NCBI RefSeq assembly: GCF_041260155.1
Contig: NC_091929.1
Span: 43,716,244-43,780,243, forward strand
Source of the DNA: Ptychodera flava
Lineage: Eukaryota; Hemichordata; Enteropneusta; Ptychoderidae
Direction: 5' to 3'
Length of the DNA: 64,000 nt
The position numbers were made by a program, and so were the translations under genes. The notes under the pieces are model-generated. The model was not told the origin of the DNA. It was given only the letters and a program-made list of their open reading frames with translations, and did no database searches. Positions 22,946-34,226 of this stretch are shown here, in pieces (the first letter of the stretch is position 1; every line of letters starts with the position of its first letter).

Positions 22946-25900
22946 CTATTAGGTCAATGAATTTATAATTATATGTGGACCATATATTGCTATCATTTTT
23001 GTCACTGTACTAAAAGTGGCACTCCCACTTGGTAACATTTTTAAAACACATTTTTTTAATGCCAACGGTCGATATTTGACGTGGCGACTGCGCGCGGATC
23101 GCGAGATATCGATAAAAACACGCATTACGATCGTTTCTCATTATGACCCGAAATCTCCCGAAGGTTTGTTGTTGTGCTGATTGACGATATTCTAAGGAGT
23201 CCATAATAAGTTCGAACGACGCAATTTTACCTCCCACTGCGAAGACTTTATATACAGCATTATGCCTTTACCTCAGGTAATTTTTTTTAAAGTTCTCCTT
23301 AGTTTTTGTCGTTTTCATTATTCTCAATCAGTTGTATTATATTTTTAATCAATACCACATAGATACCAGTTTTTACGTGTAAAATATTAGCCGCCTCTGA
23401 TGACTACATTTTGTCGTCTGCCACACAGTTACGCGTGGTTCGATACATACCGCCAAACGCGTGGTATGCGTCTATGCCTACCACACGGCGGCCGCCATGT
23501 ATCAACCGCGCGTAACTGTGCTAGTCACCTATGCGAATTCTGGGTGAATCACCAAACTTTGTTTTTCGGGGTTTTTTTTCCGAGTCAGTAAGACTCGGCT
23601 TTCTCCCACTGGGCATGACCGATCACCGACGCGAGTGGTACTGTGGCGTACAGCTGCGTCAGCGTAGACTCGATAGTAAAGGGAAAGCAACTCCACACAT
23701 CTTTCATATTTGGGTTGTTTGCGTTTTATGTATGATATTGTGTATAATAAAAGTGTATATCCTCTTTGGCTGTTTTGTGTAAATGGTTGCTTAGCAACAA
23801 TTCAGCGTAGACTCGTACTCCATAGCTTAGTTGACAACGGCCCCAGTGCCGAACGTTCGATGTTCGGAAGCTGAATTTAGGTGGACCACCGGAATTCAAA
23901 CTTTTACTTTTTTTAGGATATGTTTTTATCGATATCTCGCGATCCACTCGCAGTCGCCACGTCAAATATCGACTGTTGGCATTAAAAAAATGAGTTTTAA
24001 AAATGTTACCGAGGGGGAGTGCCACTTTAAGTTAAATTTAACATTCTGTTGTCCATTTAGATAAAAGAGATTGTATTCCTCTTGCAAAGACCGTTAAAAT
24101 GGGTTTTTTTATTGCTCATGGGTGACGTGGAATTTTTAAGGACAATAGTTCACACATAGTCTTTAATGTAATACATGTGATTTTAATACTGAGTAAACAA
24201 TTTGAAGCATTAAAGAAAGATTGAATTATTTGGAATTGTTTCTGTCGCGAGGAGATATTAAAAAATAATTTTGCGACGAAGATTTAGACAAAAGGTTTTA
24301 AGGATGGTCATCGGTGTTTACTGAGGAGAAACGTGGCAAAATTCGTAGGAATGCATTTGCTTACAATTCCTCAATAACACTATTAGCCCAACCCAACGTA
24401 AGGGTGTGCTCGTGATTTTTTGACACGAGTGCAGATTATTGGGCCCAAACGTTTGAATATTATCTAAAGTTGTCTTCTTGGACCTCTAACGATATACTCT
24501 CTATTAACTGTAACGACAATAACTCTTGTAATTACGGATGGTCAACTCAAAAGTCTGTTCCCGTAATTTGACTGCTTTCCTGTACTTTTGGATTATTTCA
24601 GCAGTGAAACACTTCAATTTTATCGGAATAATGATATATTAGCCATGTCATGCGCAGATATTCCCCATATTAACCATTTAGTACCTCACCAACCCTAAAT
24701 GTAATACCATTTTCACCACGCGTTCAATTGGAGGTCAGTCTTTCTATGTTCAAAGTATTCTCATGAAAGTAGTATGCGCCACGAAAGTGAAAGATTTGAA
24801 CGTTTGCTCAAACTTTTTTCAGTGAAACTATTGACTATACCCATAAAAATCAAGAATAAAGATCAGGGGTCACCATGAAAAGTTTGATACCACAGAATGA
24901 CAATTAACTGACTTATACAGCCATCTCTGTGTTAACTCTAGGGGGAGAACTGAAATTTCTGATTTTCAAAAAAGTAAGACGTGGAAATCTTTCCTTCTCG
25001 AAGAGCTTTAAAATGATTCCCTATAAGTGGTAGATCAGAAAAGAATTGCAAAAATTTGAGAGTCAAAATATCTGTCCCCGGGCGTATCCTTCTTTAAAGA
25101 GCGTTCTCCTGATGAATCGGTGGACTGCTATTATCAAAACCACTTCCAACACCCATGCAAGAGATAGCTAATGCTACATTAAAAGTTCACAGACACGCTG
25201 AAATGTAGATGAGAAAATTCATCGATCAATCAAAACAACTTACGATAGCTGAACACAACGCTTATTATTTTTCCCGTCATAGTCAGGCTGATTGGGAGCC
25301 CAGTTACGATATCCACACGTGGGAAAGTTATTACTCCAGATAAACAAGTTGTCTTGACGGAGAGCATCCAGACCGATCCAGAAACCTTTGTTGGTAGTGC
25401 ATGGGGCTCTATGCAGTTTATTATCTTTGATGAATTTGCGTAGAATTCTATCGCTTCTTTTGTTCCTTATGACAACCAGTTGGCCTCTTAGACCTTTAGT
25501 GAATGATCGAGACTTGCAGAATTTCCGGGCATTCTTGAAATAGTGATGATCATCGCTGGGCTGCTGGCAATAGATTTCATACTTCATGCACATGCAGCCT
25601 TCTTCATCTGGGTTTATAACTTCGGAAAGAGACCCTATAGAATGTAATAGTGCAATAAATGAATAATTATAATAACGATGATATGCATTATACCATAAAT
25701 ATTTCTTTCCGATTAAACAGATGCCATTATACCCAAAACTTGTTTATTATATTCAGCAAGTTTTAAGAGTGACAGTAAGCCAGGTTTACTATGGAGAAAC
25801 CTTCCAATACAAGTCAGAAGGGTTTATCTAGGGTCTCTGGCTATATGTAGCCCCTCTTATCTGTAATCAATAGTCTTGCCCAGAGACTTTTCTTCTGACA

Positions 25901-28900
25901 GGAGACTACCAATTGGACAATCAGAATGTAAGACGAGCATTGCCTAGATATTAACCGTTGCTGTTTGCCGGAGCTTACTGAAAAAACCAAGCTTTAGCTA
26001 TATGTTCGTGTTCCTGTTACTGTGAATTTTATATTTGTACTTCCATTGACAGTTATGTGCATTTCAAAATTTCTTTGTAAGATATTAAATTCTTGTGACA
26101 AATCGCACAATCTTATCAGTGCTAATTAGCACTCACGAAAATTCATAAACTTATGAAATATGTTGCTGGTTCACGGAAGGTTTTCGTTGAATTTTCAAAT
26201 TTCATCTAAGAGCGAACAACTGTTCATGTAGAAAGAAAAAGTTGATGTGAATCTTTTTTGGATATGCATATCATCATTCTTCGACTTCCAAGATGTATTC
26301 TGTTACCTTTCAAAATACATAAAAATCTGAAAAGGCTGTTAATAATGCACAACTACATCGACATCGACATTAGCTTGTACGCTTGTGTCATAATACTTTC
26401 AATATAGTATTGATGGAAAACCAAGAGATTTATCGTTCGTTTGTTACAGGGTGTTTTCAAAGATTGTAAGGAAACTGTTAATGTTAATGAGATATCTCAC
26501 CTCCAAGCGTGTAGTTCTTTTGCTGTTTCGAAAGAAAGAAAAAAAGAAAGAAAATAATTTTGAGACATCGACGGCTGACTCAGTAAGCGTAAATAGATAA
26601 GTCACTTGAATTCAGCCACCATTGTCGGTGTGTCTTCAGGTAGAATGTGCCTCGGGGACAGATATTCAGACTCTCAAACTTTTACAATTCTCTTTTGATA
26701 TATCACTTGTGGAGGCTCATTTTAAAGCTCTCGGTGTAAGAAAAGTTTTCACCGTCTTAGTTTTTTGAAAATCGAACATTACATTTTTCCTCATAGAGGT
26801 AACACAGGGATGGTGGCCATTTTGAATTTCAAATATCGGGAAATCTTAGATAATTTGTCTCTCTGGTACCAAATTTTACACCATGACGCATAAGTTTTAT
26901 TCTTGATTTGGTAAGAGATCCTGGTCGAAAGTGTTATTCAGGAAAGTTTGAACAAAAGTTTAAATCTTTCACTTTTGAGGCGCATTCCACCTTAAAGGTA
27001 TACAGTCACCTGTAATCTAAATATGCCCATATATGGTCAAAGGGGCGTACCTTGGTATTCAAAATGCCCATGTGAGGGCGCTGTTTTTAAAAAGCGGCCA
27101 ACCACTTAAAATCTGTGATTGGTTAGAATTTCTCTTTCTATGGTAACTGTGGAAAAATTGGAATAGGTGGCAGTATACCTTTAATATGCCTCCAACAAAG
27201 TAGTTTGAGGAGGAGCGTTATTTGCAACTCGTGAAGCACAGCAATTGTTCCTGAATGCTAAATTTGGAAGTATTAAATATGGCCATTGGAAGTTGGTAAT
27301 GCTAAGCTCTATTTAATACAATTGTAACACACCCTATCCGAAATCTCTATCACGATTCGTACTTATACTTTTTTACATGGCGACGTTCCTGAATCGAGTT
27401 GTATATGAACCTTGACCCCATGACTTACGTCACATCAACGATTCTTTTCGTGATTCTTCTTAACGGGAGTTTTAAACCAAGGCGTTTTCTCTTAATAAGT
27501 CGTTTGGTTCATTTGTCGTTCCTCGTACAGACCGGCTGTCATATTTATTTGATGAGTTGGATCATGGTTCCTCCTGTACGATATGAGCTTTAATAAGGCT
27601 GTTTCTCTTATTTTTGTTCCTTCTAGCTATATGCTATGATTAGAACTTCTTGGTAGATATGACAGCGCTTGTCATTTAAGTTTTGAGTTTCAGTGTTTGG
27701 CACACAGAGTTCTTTACTATGAAGTACAAGTTGTTTTACTCTAACACACAACATCAAAGGATGTGTCGATTACTGAAAGTTCTCTTATTATACAACATAA
27801 ATACACTGCAGCAGAAATTTTACCTCTCGACGGCGAATTCTACGAAGGCAAAAATACTCCGTCTAGATTTACTAGACTACGAAAGAATGCATAATACACA
27901 GGGAAGAATTCACGTCCATGGAAAGGCAACCAGCAGTGATCTCCAACAATTGATAGTTCGCGAAATGCAAAGACATTGGTGGCGATAAGGCGATTGGTTT
28001 CGTAGATCATAGGTATAAACAGCGAAGAGAGGGATATTTTGATTGGCATCATCGAGAGTAAAGAATTTTGGTAATTGTTTGCAAGACCAGTTAAGTAAAT
28101 CACCCTGAGAAAAGACAGTGGTCGACAATGATTATGACTGGATACTGACGTTAGGTTCATAAGCAACGACCAAACTGCAATTTTGGTCATTTTCATAAAG
28201 AAAAACTTCAATTTTGAATTTCGATATTCTCAATAAAAATGACTAATCAATACGTCAAATAACGCCCCTTGATGCGAAATGGTCGAACCTTGTGGTATAG
28301 TCACGACCATTGAGGCAGCACACTGTGTGAGCTACCTCTAGGGGTTGATCGGGCTTACAAGTTTTGAGCCAATCATATGCCTGAATCTTATTCGGTATCA
28401 TACTGTAACCGTCGCTTTTGCAAGAGGTAAAAGCTCTGCTACAGTGTTTTTATTTTAAAAGATTCGGCACGATAATAGAACGTCCGGCAATTTTCAAATC
28501 ATTTGATGTTGTGTGTCAGAGTAAAACAACTTGTACGTTACAGTCAAGAAATCCGTATGTGCCAAACGATGAAACTCCTAAGTCAAATGACAAGCGCTGT
28601 AGGACATGCCTGTTGTTTTGTGTTGGTTTAATCTTAGAAACATTGGCATATAAATATGTCGTCGGCGTGGAGATTTAAGATGATGCAAAATACAAAGTAA
28701 TAGGTTTATAACGTTCGTTAAATGTGATATCAGCCTTTGTAACGACAGGTAAGGCTTGTGAGCCCGTAGCGCCACTATTTCGTGTAGTGCGCCATTGATG
28801 TTAAATTCACGTATGTTATGTTTCTAATATATTCATAAAGTGGCTTTCATTTTCATAAACCATGTTGGTGTTTGTTTGATACAATACGTGTACGTTACAA

Positions 28901-30873
28901 TTGTTTCGAAATCTTTGCGATACATTTTACTTCAATAGCTGCGTCTTATTACATATTTGTCTAAGTTGAGATAGTGCCTAATGTTACCTGAATATTGTCC
29001 ACGTCGACCTATCTTTGAATGGATATTTTGATCATGATTGTTTGCTGTTCATCATTGTCATTATGCGAATGTTTTGTTTGCATCTCGTCAGGAACCTTTT
29101 CTGCTTTGTTGACATTTTTAGTTGTGATAAATTCCAAGATTTTGTTTAGTTCAAAGATATCGACATCTGTCAAAATATTCTTCGGAATTTCACAGCAAAA
29201 ACACTTGACAATTTTTCAGGTGTTTTTTATTCACTTTTAGTTCTCTGTGTCCTTTGTCCTGATTCATGTGTTTTCAATTTCGGTCAAGTTTTCTTTAAGT
29301 GAAAAGTCTGTTGAATTTTGAGTACATTTTTGCAGTTGCAGTGGTTTATACATACATTTATTTGCGTAGATTGTAGTTCTGTTTTGGAGGACATGGTGGC
29401 CTTGTTTTGTTTCGCTTTTTCGTTTGAAGACAACATTTAATTTTATAATTCCTTTGAAAGCAATCTTTGTTTTTTCCTTCATAAACTATTTTCCTGCTTT
29501 TCGCAGTTCACCTCCTGACTGTTGTCTCGTTGACTTCATCGTTTGTGTCCCTGATTATAACGTCGACTGCATTTAAGTCTAGCAGTTTTTCTTTGTGAGT
29601 CGAAGGCTTTAGTAGCGAACTTTGACTAGTAAAAGAATAGTGAATAAAGCTGCATTGGATAGTCTAGTATTTGAAGGGGAACTTTACCTGTGGAGTTTGC
29701 GTGGATTCATCGTCAGACTCTGAAGATTCCACTTCTGAGCTATCCCCCTCTGCAACACTTTGCTTCCCGCTCGACGCGGTCAGGTTCTGTGTCACGTTGA
29801 GACTTTCCTATAACAAGGCAATATGTCGGCGTCTACATTAGTGTATATTTAACGTGACGTCGACACCCTAGCCCTCAAATAGAGTTAGCTAATTTTTGTC
29901 AGGTAAACATGAAAAGAAAAAATACGGATAAATTCTCTCAACTCTTCGTGAAGGGAACTTCAGTCATTATCATAAGCAGCACCTTTCGCCGAAAATGGAA
30001 CACAAGCAGACCTACCATTGATGACCTTTTAAAGACTTCAAAATCAATACACACCTCAATTCAGTGGCGTATCATCATGTATCCAAATGAACCTTGTTGA
30101 AAGATTCAAAATTTCAAAATTTCCGTTACTTTTCTGCTCTACTACTTTTGCGGGAGGAGTCATTTAAAGTTGCTGCAGTATGCAAAGTATTCGCAATCAT
30201 AGTAATGTCATGATTTGGTAAGATTGGTTGAACGATTTCAGATTTAATGTGAATTCTACCTTAAGTACCGACCCATTAGATCGTATCACTGACAAAAATA
30301 AACCCGATGTGTGAAGTTGCCTTCTTTTAATGGACACCTGGACAGCAATTCTTTCAATACAATTGTGGCTACTAAATGTATTCAAGAAATTCAGTTATTT
30401 GCGCCAATATTGGTGAAATACGGTTGTTTTGGGTAGAGACATACACTTGTTAGAAGTTTATTGTATAATACTTACCGCGTTTAACATGTACACTGTACAA
30501 CCAATGAGGAAAAGCAATTTCAACTCCATTTCCAGCTCCAGCTAACCGTATAAAAGCAAATAGACAGAAATTAAACGACAGTGTACCGGCACGGACTAAG
30601 GTAAAATAAATTTGTAGAAATAGTTTAATTCCCTTGTTGTGTTTCATTACGAGTCATATGAAGTTGCATATCAACACGGACTTTGGGGTTAGTTCTGGAA
30701 ACATGCAGCTTTGTTCAGCCGTATTCCCTCGAGACCAAATAAATTTTAAACGTTCGCACATATCAACTAAACAATTTTGTTGTAACTAGCAATTGTACTC
30801 ACCAAGCGTTCTTGTTCGGAGTTCTTCGAATGGGAAATTTGTGATCAGTGGTTGCAGCTGGGCCTATTTATTA
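22866..30873 (-). CDS. lecB: secreted C-type lectin with acidic linker
   Basis: Exons on the minus strand: exon 1 (non-coding) ends at 30803; exon 2 at 30541-30476 (ATG at 30529, MELKLLFLIGCTVYMLNA, a signal peptide); exon 3 at 29807-29688 (40 residues); micro-exon 26522-26501 (QKNYTLG plus one base); exon 5 at 25634-25244 (lectin domain); exon 6 at 22945-22866. All phases agree (0, 0, 1, 2, 1). The product is about 223 residues: signal peptide, Ser/Glu/Asp-rich linker with an NVTQNLT glycosylation-like motif, then a long-form lectin domain. The domain has KYEIYCQQP, FWIGLDAL, the QPD galactose-type motif in APNQPDYD, CVQLS, and KWSDEYC...GFICEIPG. If the last donor (CCAG|GTTAGT) is not used, GGT TAG ends the protein. 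I infer extracellular sugar binding with galactose-type preference, as is known for QPD lectins. Confidence 0.82.
23014..24027. mobile_element. 1014-bp terminal-inverted-repeat element (TSD TAA)
   Basis: Both ends begin AAGTGGCACTCCC. The inverted repeats run about 107 bp with few differences and share GATATTTGACGTGGCGACTG. Identical TAA trinucleotides flank it at 23011-23013 and 24028-24030. It sits in the last lecB intron. No transposase is visible, so it is non-autonomous. A 3-bp TAA duplication fits PIF/Harbinger-type elements, which is an inference. Confidence 0.85.
23424..23520. repeat. Hairpin inside the 1014-bp element
   Basis: The left arm CACAGTTACGCG at 23424 pairs with CGCGTAACTGTG ending at 23520. 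About 30 bases pair on each side with a few mismatches, around a loop containing a second short CGTGGTA repeat. It may be a nested small foldback insertion. Confidence 0.75.
24760..25097 (-). repeat. Interspersed element M1, minus copy
   Basis: Starts AAGTAGTATGCGCC, contains TGTCCCCGGGCGTATCCTTC near its end, and matches the family core in reverse. It lies between the two lectin-domain exons of lecB. Confidence 0.72.
25244..25634 (-). CDS. lecB main lectin-domain exon
   Basis: A 391-nt exon, open throughout, phase 1 in and phase 2 out. It holds the first two alpha/beta elements, WIGLD, the QPD motif and CVQL. The acceptor is CTATAG and the donor GTAAGT. Confidence 0.9.
26501..26522 (-). CDS. 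lecB micro-exon (22 nt)
   Basis: Lies between a long pyrimidine tract ending AAACAG and a GTGAGA donor. It encodes QKNYTLG plus the first base of a Gly codon and joins the flanking phases (0 and 1) exactly. Confidence 0.72.
26636..26994 (+). repeat. Interspersed element M1, fullest copy
   Basis: The ends are inverted repeats: AGGTAGAATGTGCCTC at the left and GAGGCGCATTCCACCTT at the right. The interior holds GGATGGTGGCCATTTTGAA and TCAAATATCGG. At about 360 bp this is the reference copy of the family. Confidence 0.8.
26993..27185. repeat. ~190-bp MITE with TTAAAGGTATAC ends
   Basis: Starts TTAAAGGTATACAGTCACC and ends GGCAGTATACCTTTAA, a clear terminal inverted repeat. It abuts the M1 copy. 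It contains AACCACTTAAAATCTGTGATTGG and no ORF. Confidence 0.8.
27186..29687. other. lecB intron, no supported gene
   Basis: Open stretches exist, such as 27683-27988 plus and 29264-29482 minus, without recognisable domains or consistent splice sites. The minus stretch near 29050-29480 looks like decayed coding sequence (Lys-rich, several stops) and may be an old transposon gene. Confidence 0.4.
29688..29807 (-). CDS. lecB acidic linker exon
   Basis: A 120-nt phase-0 exon between TTATAG and GTAAAG. It encodes ESLNVTQNLTASSGK, then a Ser/Glu/Asp cluster (GDSSEVESSESDDES). No counterpart was found in the other three genes. It reads as a flexible, possibly glycosylated stalk. Confidence 0.8.
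30476..30541 (-). CDS. lecB signal-peptide exon
   Basis: A 66-nt exon with the ATG at 30529-30527 and 18 codons, a hydrophobic core LLFLIGCTVYM, and likely cleavage near LNA. Acceptor GGTTAG and donor GTAAGT. Confidence 0.83.
30803..30873 (-). promoter_or_regulatory. lecB promoter and non-coding exon 1
   Basis: Minus strand: the TATA-like TAATAAATAGGCC (30873-30861) lies about 30 bases upstream of an inferred start. Exon 1 ends at a GTGAGT donor after 30803. The layout equals that of lecA and lecC. Confidence 0.55.
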
Positions 30874-31812
30874 CAACCAACGTTCTCAGGATGACGCTTT
30901 CGAAGTTTGAAATATAGCTGGGATTAATTTTCAGAAGTGGATATTTAAAAAAAGCGTATTCTGATTTTAAGAGGCAGCCCTAGAATAACTAGATTAAGTA
31001 TCTTGAAAGCAAGTTACACATTTTGTTTTTCCCATGTATTTTACTTTATCTATGACATACTTAACCATTTCAATATGATTTTACTTTTCGAAAGCATGTT
31101 TTTCAACCCTCTGTTTAGCTGTGTATTAACACCCACAACCGAAATTCCGTCATGAACATTGTATAGGAAAATTGCCAGATGCTACGGTTTTAAGAATCTA
31201 CAAAGTACATGTGGTGGCGCCAACTTAATTGTTGTCATTTCAATTCAATCCGAATGTCATACCTGAAAATAACCTCTTTGTTGGGGCTGCTTCACTAACA
31301 TTTTCGAAATATTCTACTTTTACATCCACTGAAGAGCAGTCTTTGGCGACAGACCCTAAAGTGAAAGTTTTGTTTGCAACTGAAAAGATAGCTACAATTA
31401 AAATCATACTAGGTTAATATTTCGGCGCACTGCCAGGATTGCAGTTGGTTGACATTAAGAAGCTAAAGCTCACACGATAAACAATCGAATTTCAGAGGAC
31501 ACATCTATCTATAATCACAAACGGTTATTTCAAGCTAGCGTAGAAGTTAACTTACAAAATTTGAACGTGCCTTCGTAGGTAGTAGATATATTGACAAAAC
31601 ATTAATGACAACACTTGACAATGATAGTTTCGAAGTCATTTCATACAGAAAGAAACCCAGAAAATTATGAGCAGCGTTGACATTTCAAACCTTGTAACCT
31701 AGGATACATCCTTGTAACCTAGGAGACATCATAGTTTTTGTTTCGTTTACGCCTTGTCTTCAAGCGTTGAAAATGTCTCAGCAATATGAAAATGTCGTTA
31801 TAGCAATCCTTA
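30874..31812. other. 5' flank of lecB
   Basis: No gene is visible. A short repeat CCTTGTAACCTAGGA occurs twice near 31690-31725. It ends at the TTA target site of the 5-kb element. Confidence 0.4.
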
Positions 31813-32868
31813 GGGAACGAGCACAATTAACGGCAGGGGGGCCGGAAGAGAAAAAAAGTGGTGCATATATTTTTTACTGGCACCCCCCTAACACCAGCAA
31901 AAATTTTAGTGCCCCCCCCCCCATCACCGGCAACAAAATTTTTGTTGCCCCCTTCCCGCCCAAAAAAGAAAGATTACATAGGTACAAAGTTGTACACATA
32001 CATATAATCCTTATAACTTTTAATATATGCTTTAGTGAGAACAACATTCTTGCATTCTTGAAATAATAAACAAATAAATATATAAATAATAAACAAACAA
32101 AATAACATATGTTCAAGCTTTACTACTTGTAACACCTACAGCTAGCTTATAGAACAGGAATGCCTGTCAGTACCATGTGAAATTAGCATTCACATGGCTA
32201 GTTGGCATGGCTAAATGCATGTGCATAGGGAATAGGCAGTTAGGCAGTCCACATTCATTTCAGAAGCACGTGGGTAACATGTGTATAGGCCGAAATATTT
32301 AAATGAGCTAGCCATTCACATACATGTGAACGAATGGTTATTTTGAATAACGAATGGTTATTTTGAACCATTGACATGTATGTGAACGAATGGTTATTTT
32401 GAATGCACATATGAATAACAGGGTCATCCTGGCAGAAAAAGAGCACCATGAAAAGTACCGATTTGACACCGGATTTTACTTTTTTTTGATGTTGCTGTTA
32501 TGAATTTGGTAAACATTGTTACATTTGCATGTTTGCAAGGTGTAAGCAAACATCTGTAAGTGAAATCAAATTCCAGTGAAATCAAGTACTTGTACACAGG
32601 CTCTTTTAGTGTATTATATGATACAATTGGTTGGAGATGTAATTTAACCATATTTGGCCTAAAACTAAGACAGGCCAAACAGAGTTAAAAGCAACTCAGA
32701 CTCACCTGAACACAGCAAACACAAGCAGACCCACCTTTCCAAACGGTAAAAATAAAAGCAAAAAATAAATCTGTAAGTCTGATGACCAATTTAATAAATT
32801 TTTGGCTTCAGCAAATTTCATAGACACAGTGAAAAGTGATTTAGTCAAAGATTAGTTTTTAAAAGAGT

Positions 32869-32996
32869 TCATTTAGCTCTGGCCAAGTCTCGTCTTTCAT
32901 GTCCTATTTTGTTTTGAAATTTGACATTGAAGACTTCTTTAGGTAAGTCATGATTATTCTTGCCGAATTTCTCTTGGGCCTTGGCTGACATGCACA
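32869..32996 (-). CDS. Exon-like segment inside the 5-kb element (terminal)
   Basis: A strong acceptor (CTTCTTTCTGTTTCATTTCAG) ends at 32997. Two frames remain open for over 35 codons. One reads CMSAKAQEKFGKNNHDLPKE and on to RRDLARAK and a stop at 32871. The phase predicted from the upstream exon instead gives a 14-residue end. The frame in use cannot be decided from the sequence. Confidence 0.35.
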
Positions 32997-33793
32997 CTGA
33001 AATGAAACAGAAAGAAGAGAATGAACTTAACAACATTTATTAAGACAACAAATTTACAATATAGTTTCAGAACATGTGTGTGATTTGTTACATACACATA
33101 GAGGAATTTTCTACATGCATCTTTGCGAGTGAAGAATTAACACATTGAAAGTGTAAGATATCTAGAAATGTATTGGGCTTGTGTACGTTGTATTGACTTG
33201 ACTAGTTGCCACAGCCACTAGTGCGATTAATTTATGTACATCTTTACAAAGTTAGGGCGTCACAATTCATAATTTGAATCAATACAAGAAGGTATGTTAA
33301 TACATGAGGCAAACAAGTTATTGAACTCATTAAAAATTACAGCTGCTGTCTCTTGAAAATTAAGACGTATCACATTTCTAAATATTTTTTTGTCTTTCAA
33401 TACAAGGCTTCTTACCTGGCAATATCATATTAAAAATGGATTTTAAAATTAACCATGTATAAAAGAAGTAAAAAAATGCAAGTAAGACCAGGTGGTACAA
33501 ACAATCATAAGTTTACATAGCCATGTTCATCCTACGATCTAGTTTTGTTTTTTTAAATATTTTCATTTCGCCTAATTTTTGCATACCCCAGAAAATTGAA
33601 AGCGAGCGAGAAATTCGTCTGAAAATGCTTATTGAGCCAATTTTGCAATGTGAATAAAAACAGGCACAACTCATTATCTGATTGACTTCGAGTATGAGTG
33701 AGGCTCACATATCTGCACGATTGCCAGCAGTGCACAGTGAAGTCAATGCACTGGCCAACATTTTGTCCATAGTTTGAAGTCACACATACATAC

Positions 33794-33940
33794 CGGTAGC
33801 AACGTGTTGATCTTTCCTTGAGGTAACAGGTATTCGGAATCAAAATTTCTACCTCATGAGCTTTATAAGAGTATTTTTCATGGTAACATTTAATTTTGAG
33901 GGGTGCGCCGTCATTTTGAAGTTTTTGAACTGACGTTTCG
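33794..33940 (-). CDS. Exon-like segment, possible ADP-ribosyltransferase C-terminus
   Basis: A 147-nt segment, open in the phase used, between ATTTATCAG and a GTATGT donor. It encodes ETSVQKLQNDGAPLKIK, then YKAHEVEILIPNTCYL. The EVEILIP word resembles the E-x-EVLIP ending of arginine-type mono-ADP-ribosyltransferases. That link rests on one short motif and is weak. Phase 2 at entry matches the exit of the segment at 34174-34226. Confidence 0.35.
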
Positions 33941-34173
33941 CTGATAAATGTTAGACAAGGGGGAAATATACGAATCGGCAGCTATGAATTAAGAGAACGC
34001 TAATGGCTGTGTTTTTGCACGGAGTGAGACCATGAACGTAACTATTTTTGGTCCATGAGTGAGATCATCAGTTCAAGACGAAGCCAACTAAGCTTAGGCG
34101 TTGTTCAAGCCCAGCTTTGTTTTGCGTTAATGGCCACACTGTACACCCCTCCGCCCTGTCCAGGTATACTTAC

Positions 34174-34226
34174 AGATACCCCTCAAGCTGGTTAAAAATG
34201 TCCGGCCATAAACAAAACCAAGCTTC
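34174..34226 (-). CDS. Small exon-like segment inside the 5-kb element
   Basis: A 53-nt segment between TTTCCCTAG and a GTAAGT donor, encoding EAWFCLWPDIFNQLEGYL. It is in phase with the next segment at 33940. A further GTAAGT donor at about 34314 suggests an exon upstream with no long frame, possibly a 5' UTR exon. Confidence 0.33.
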
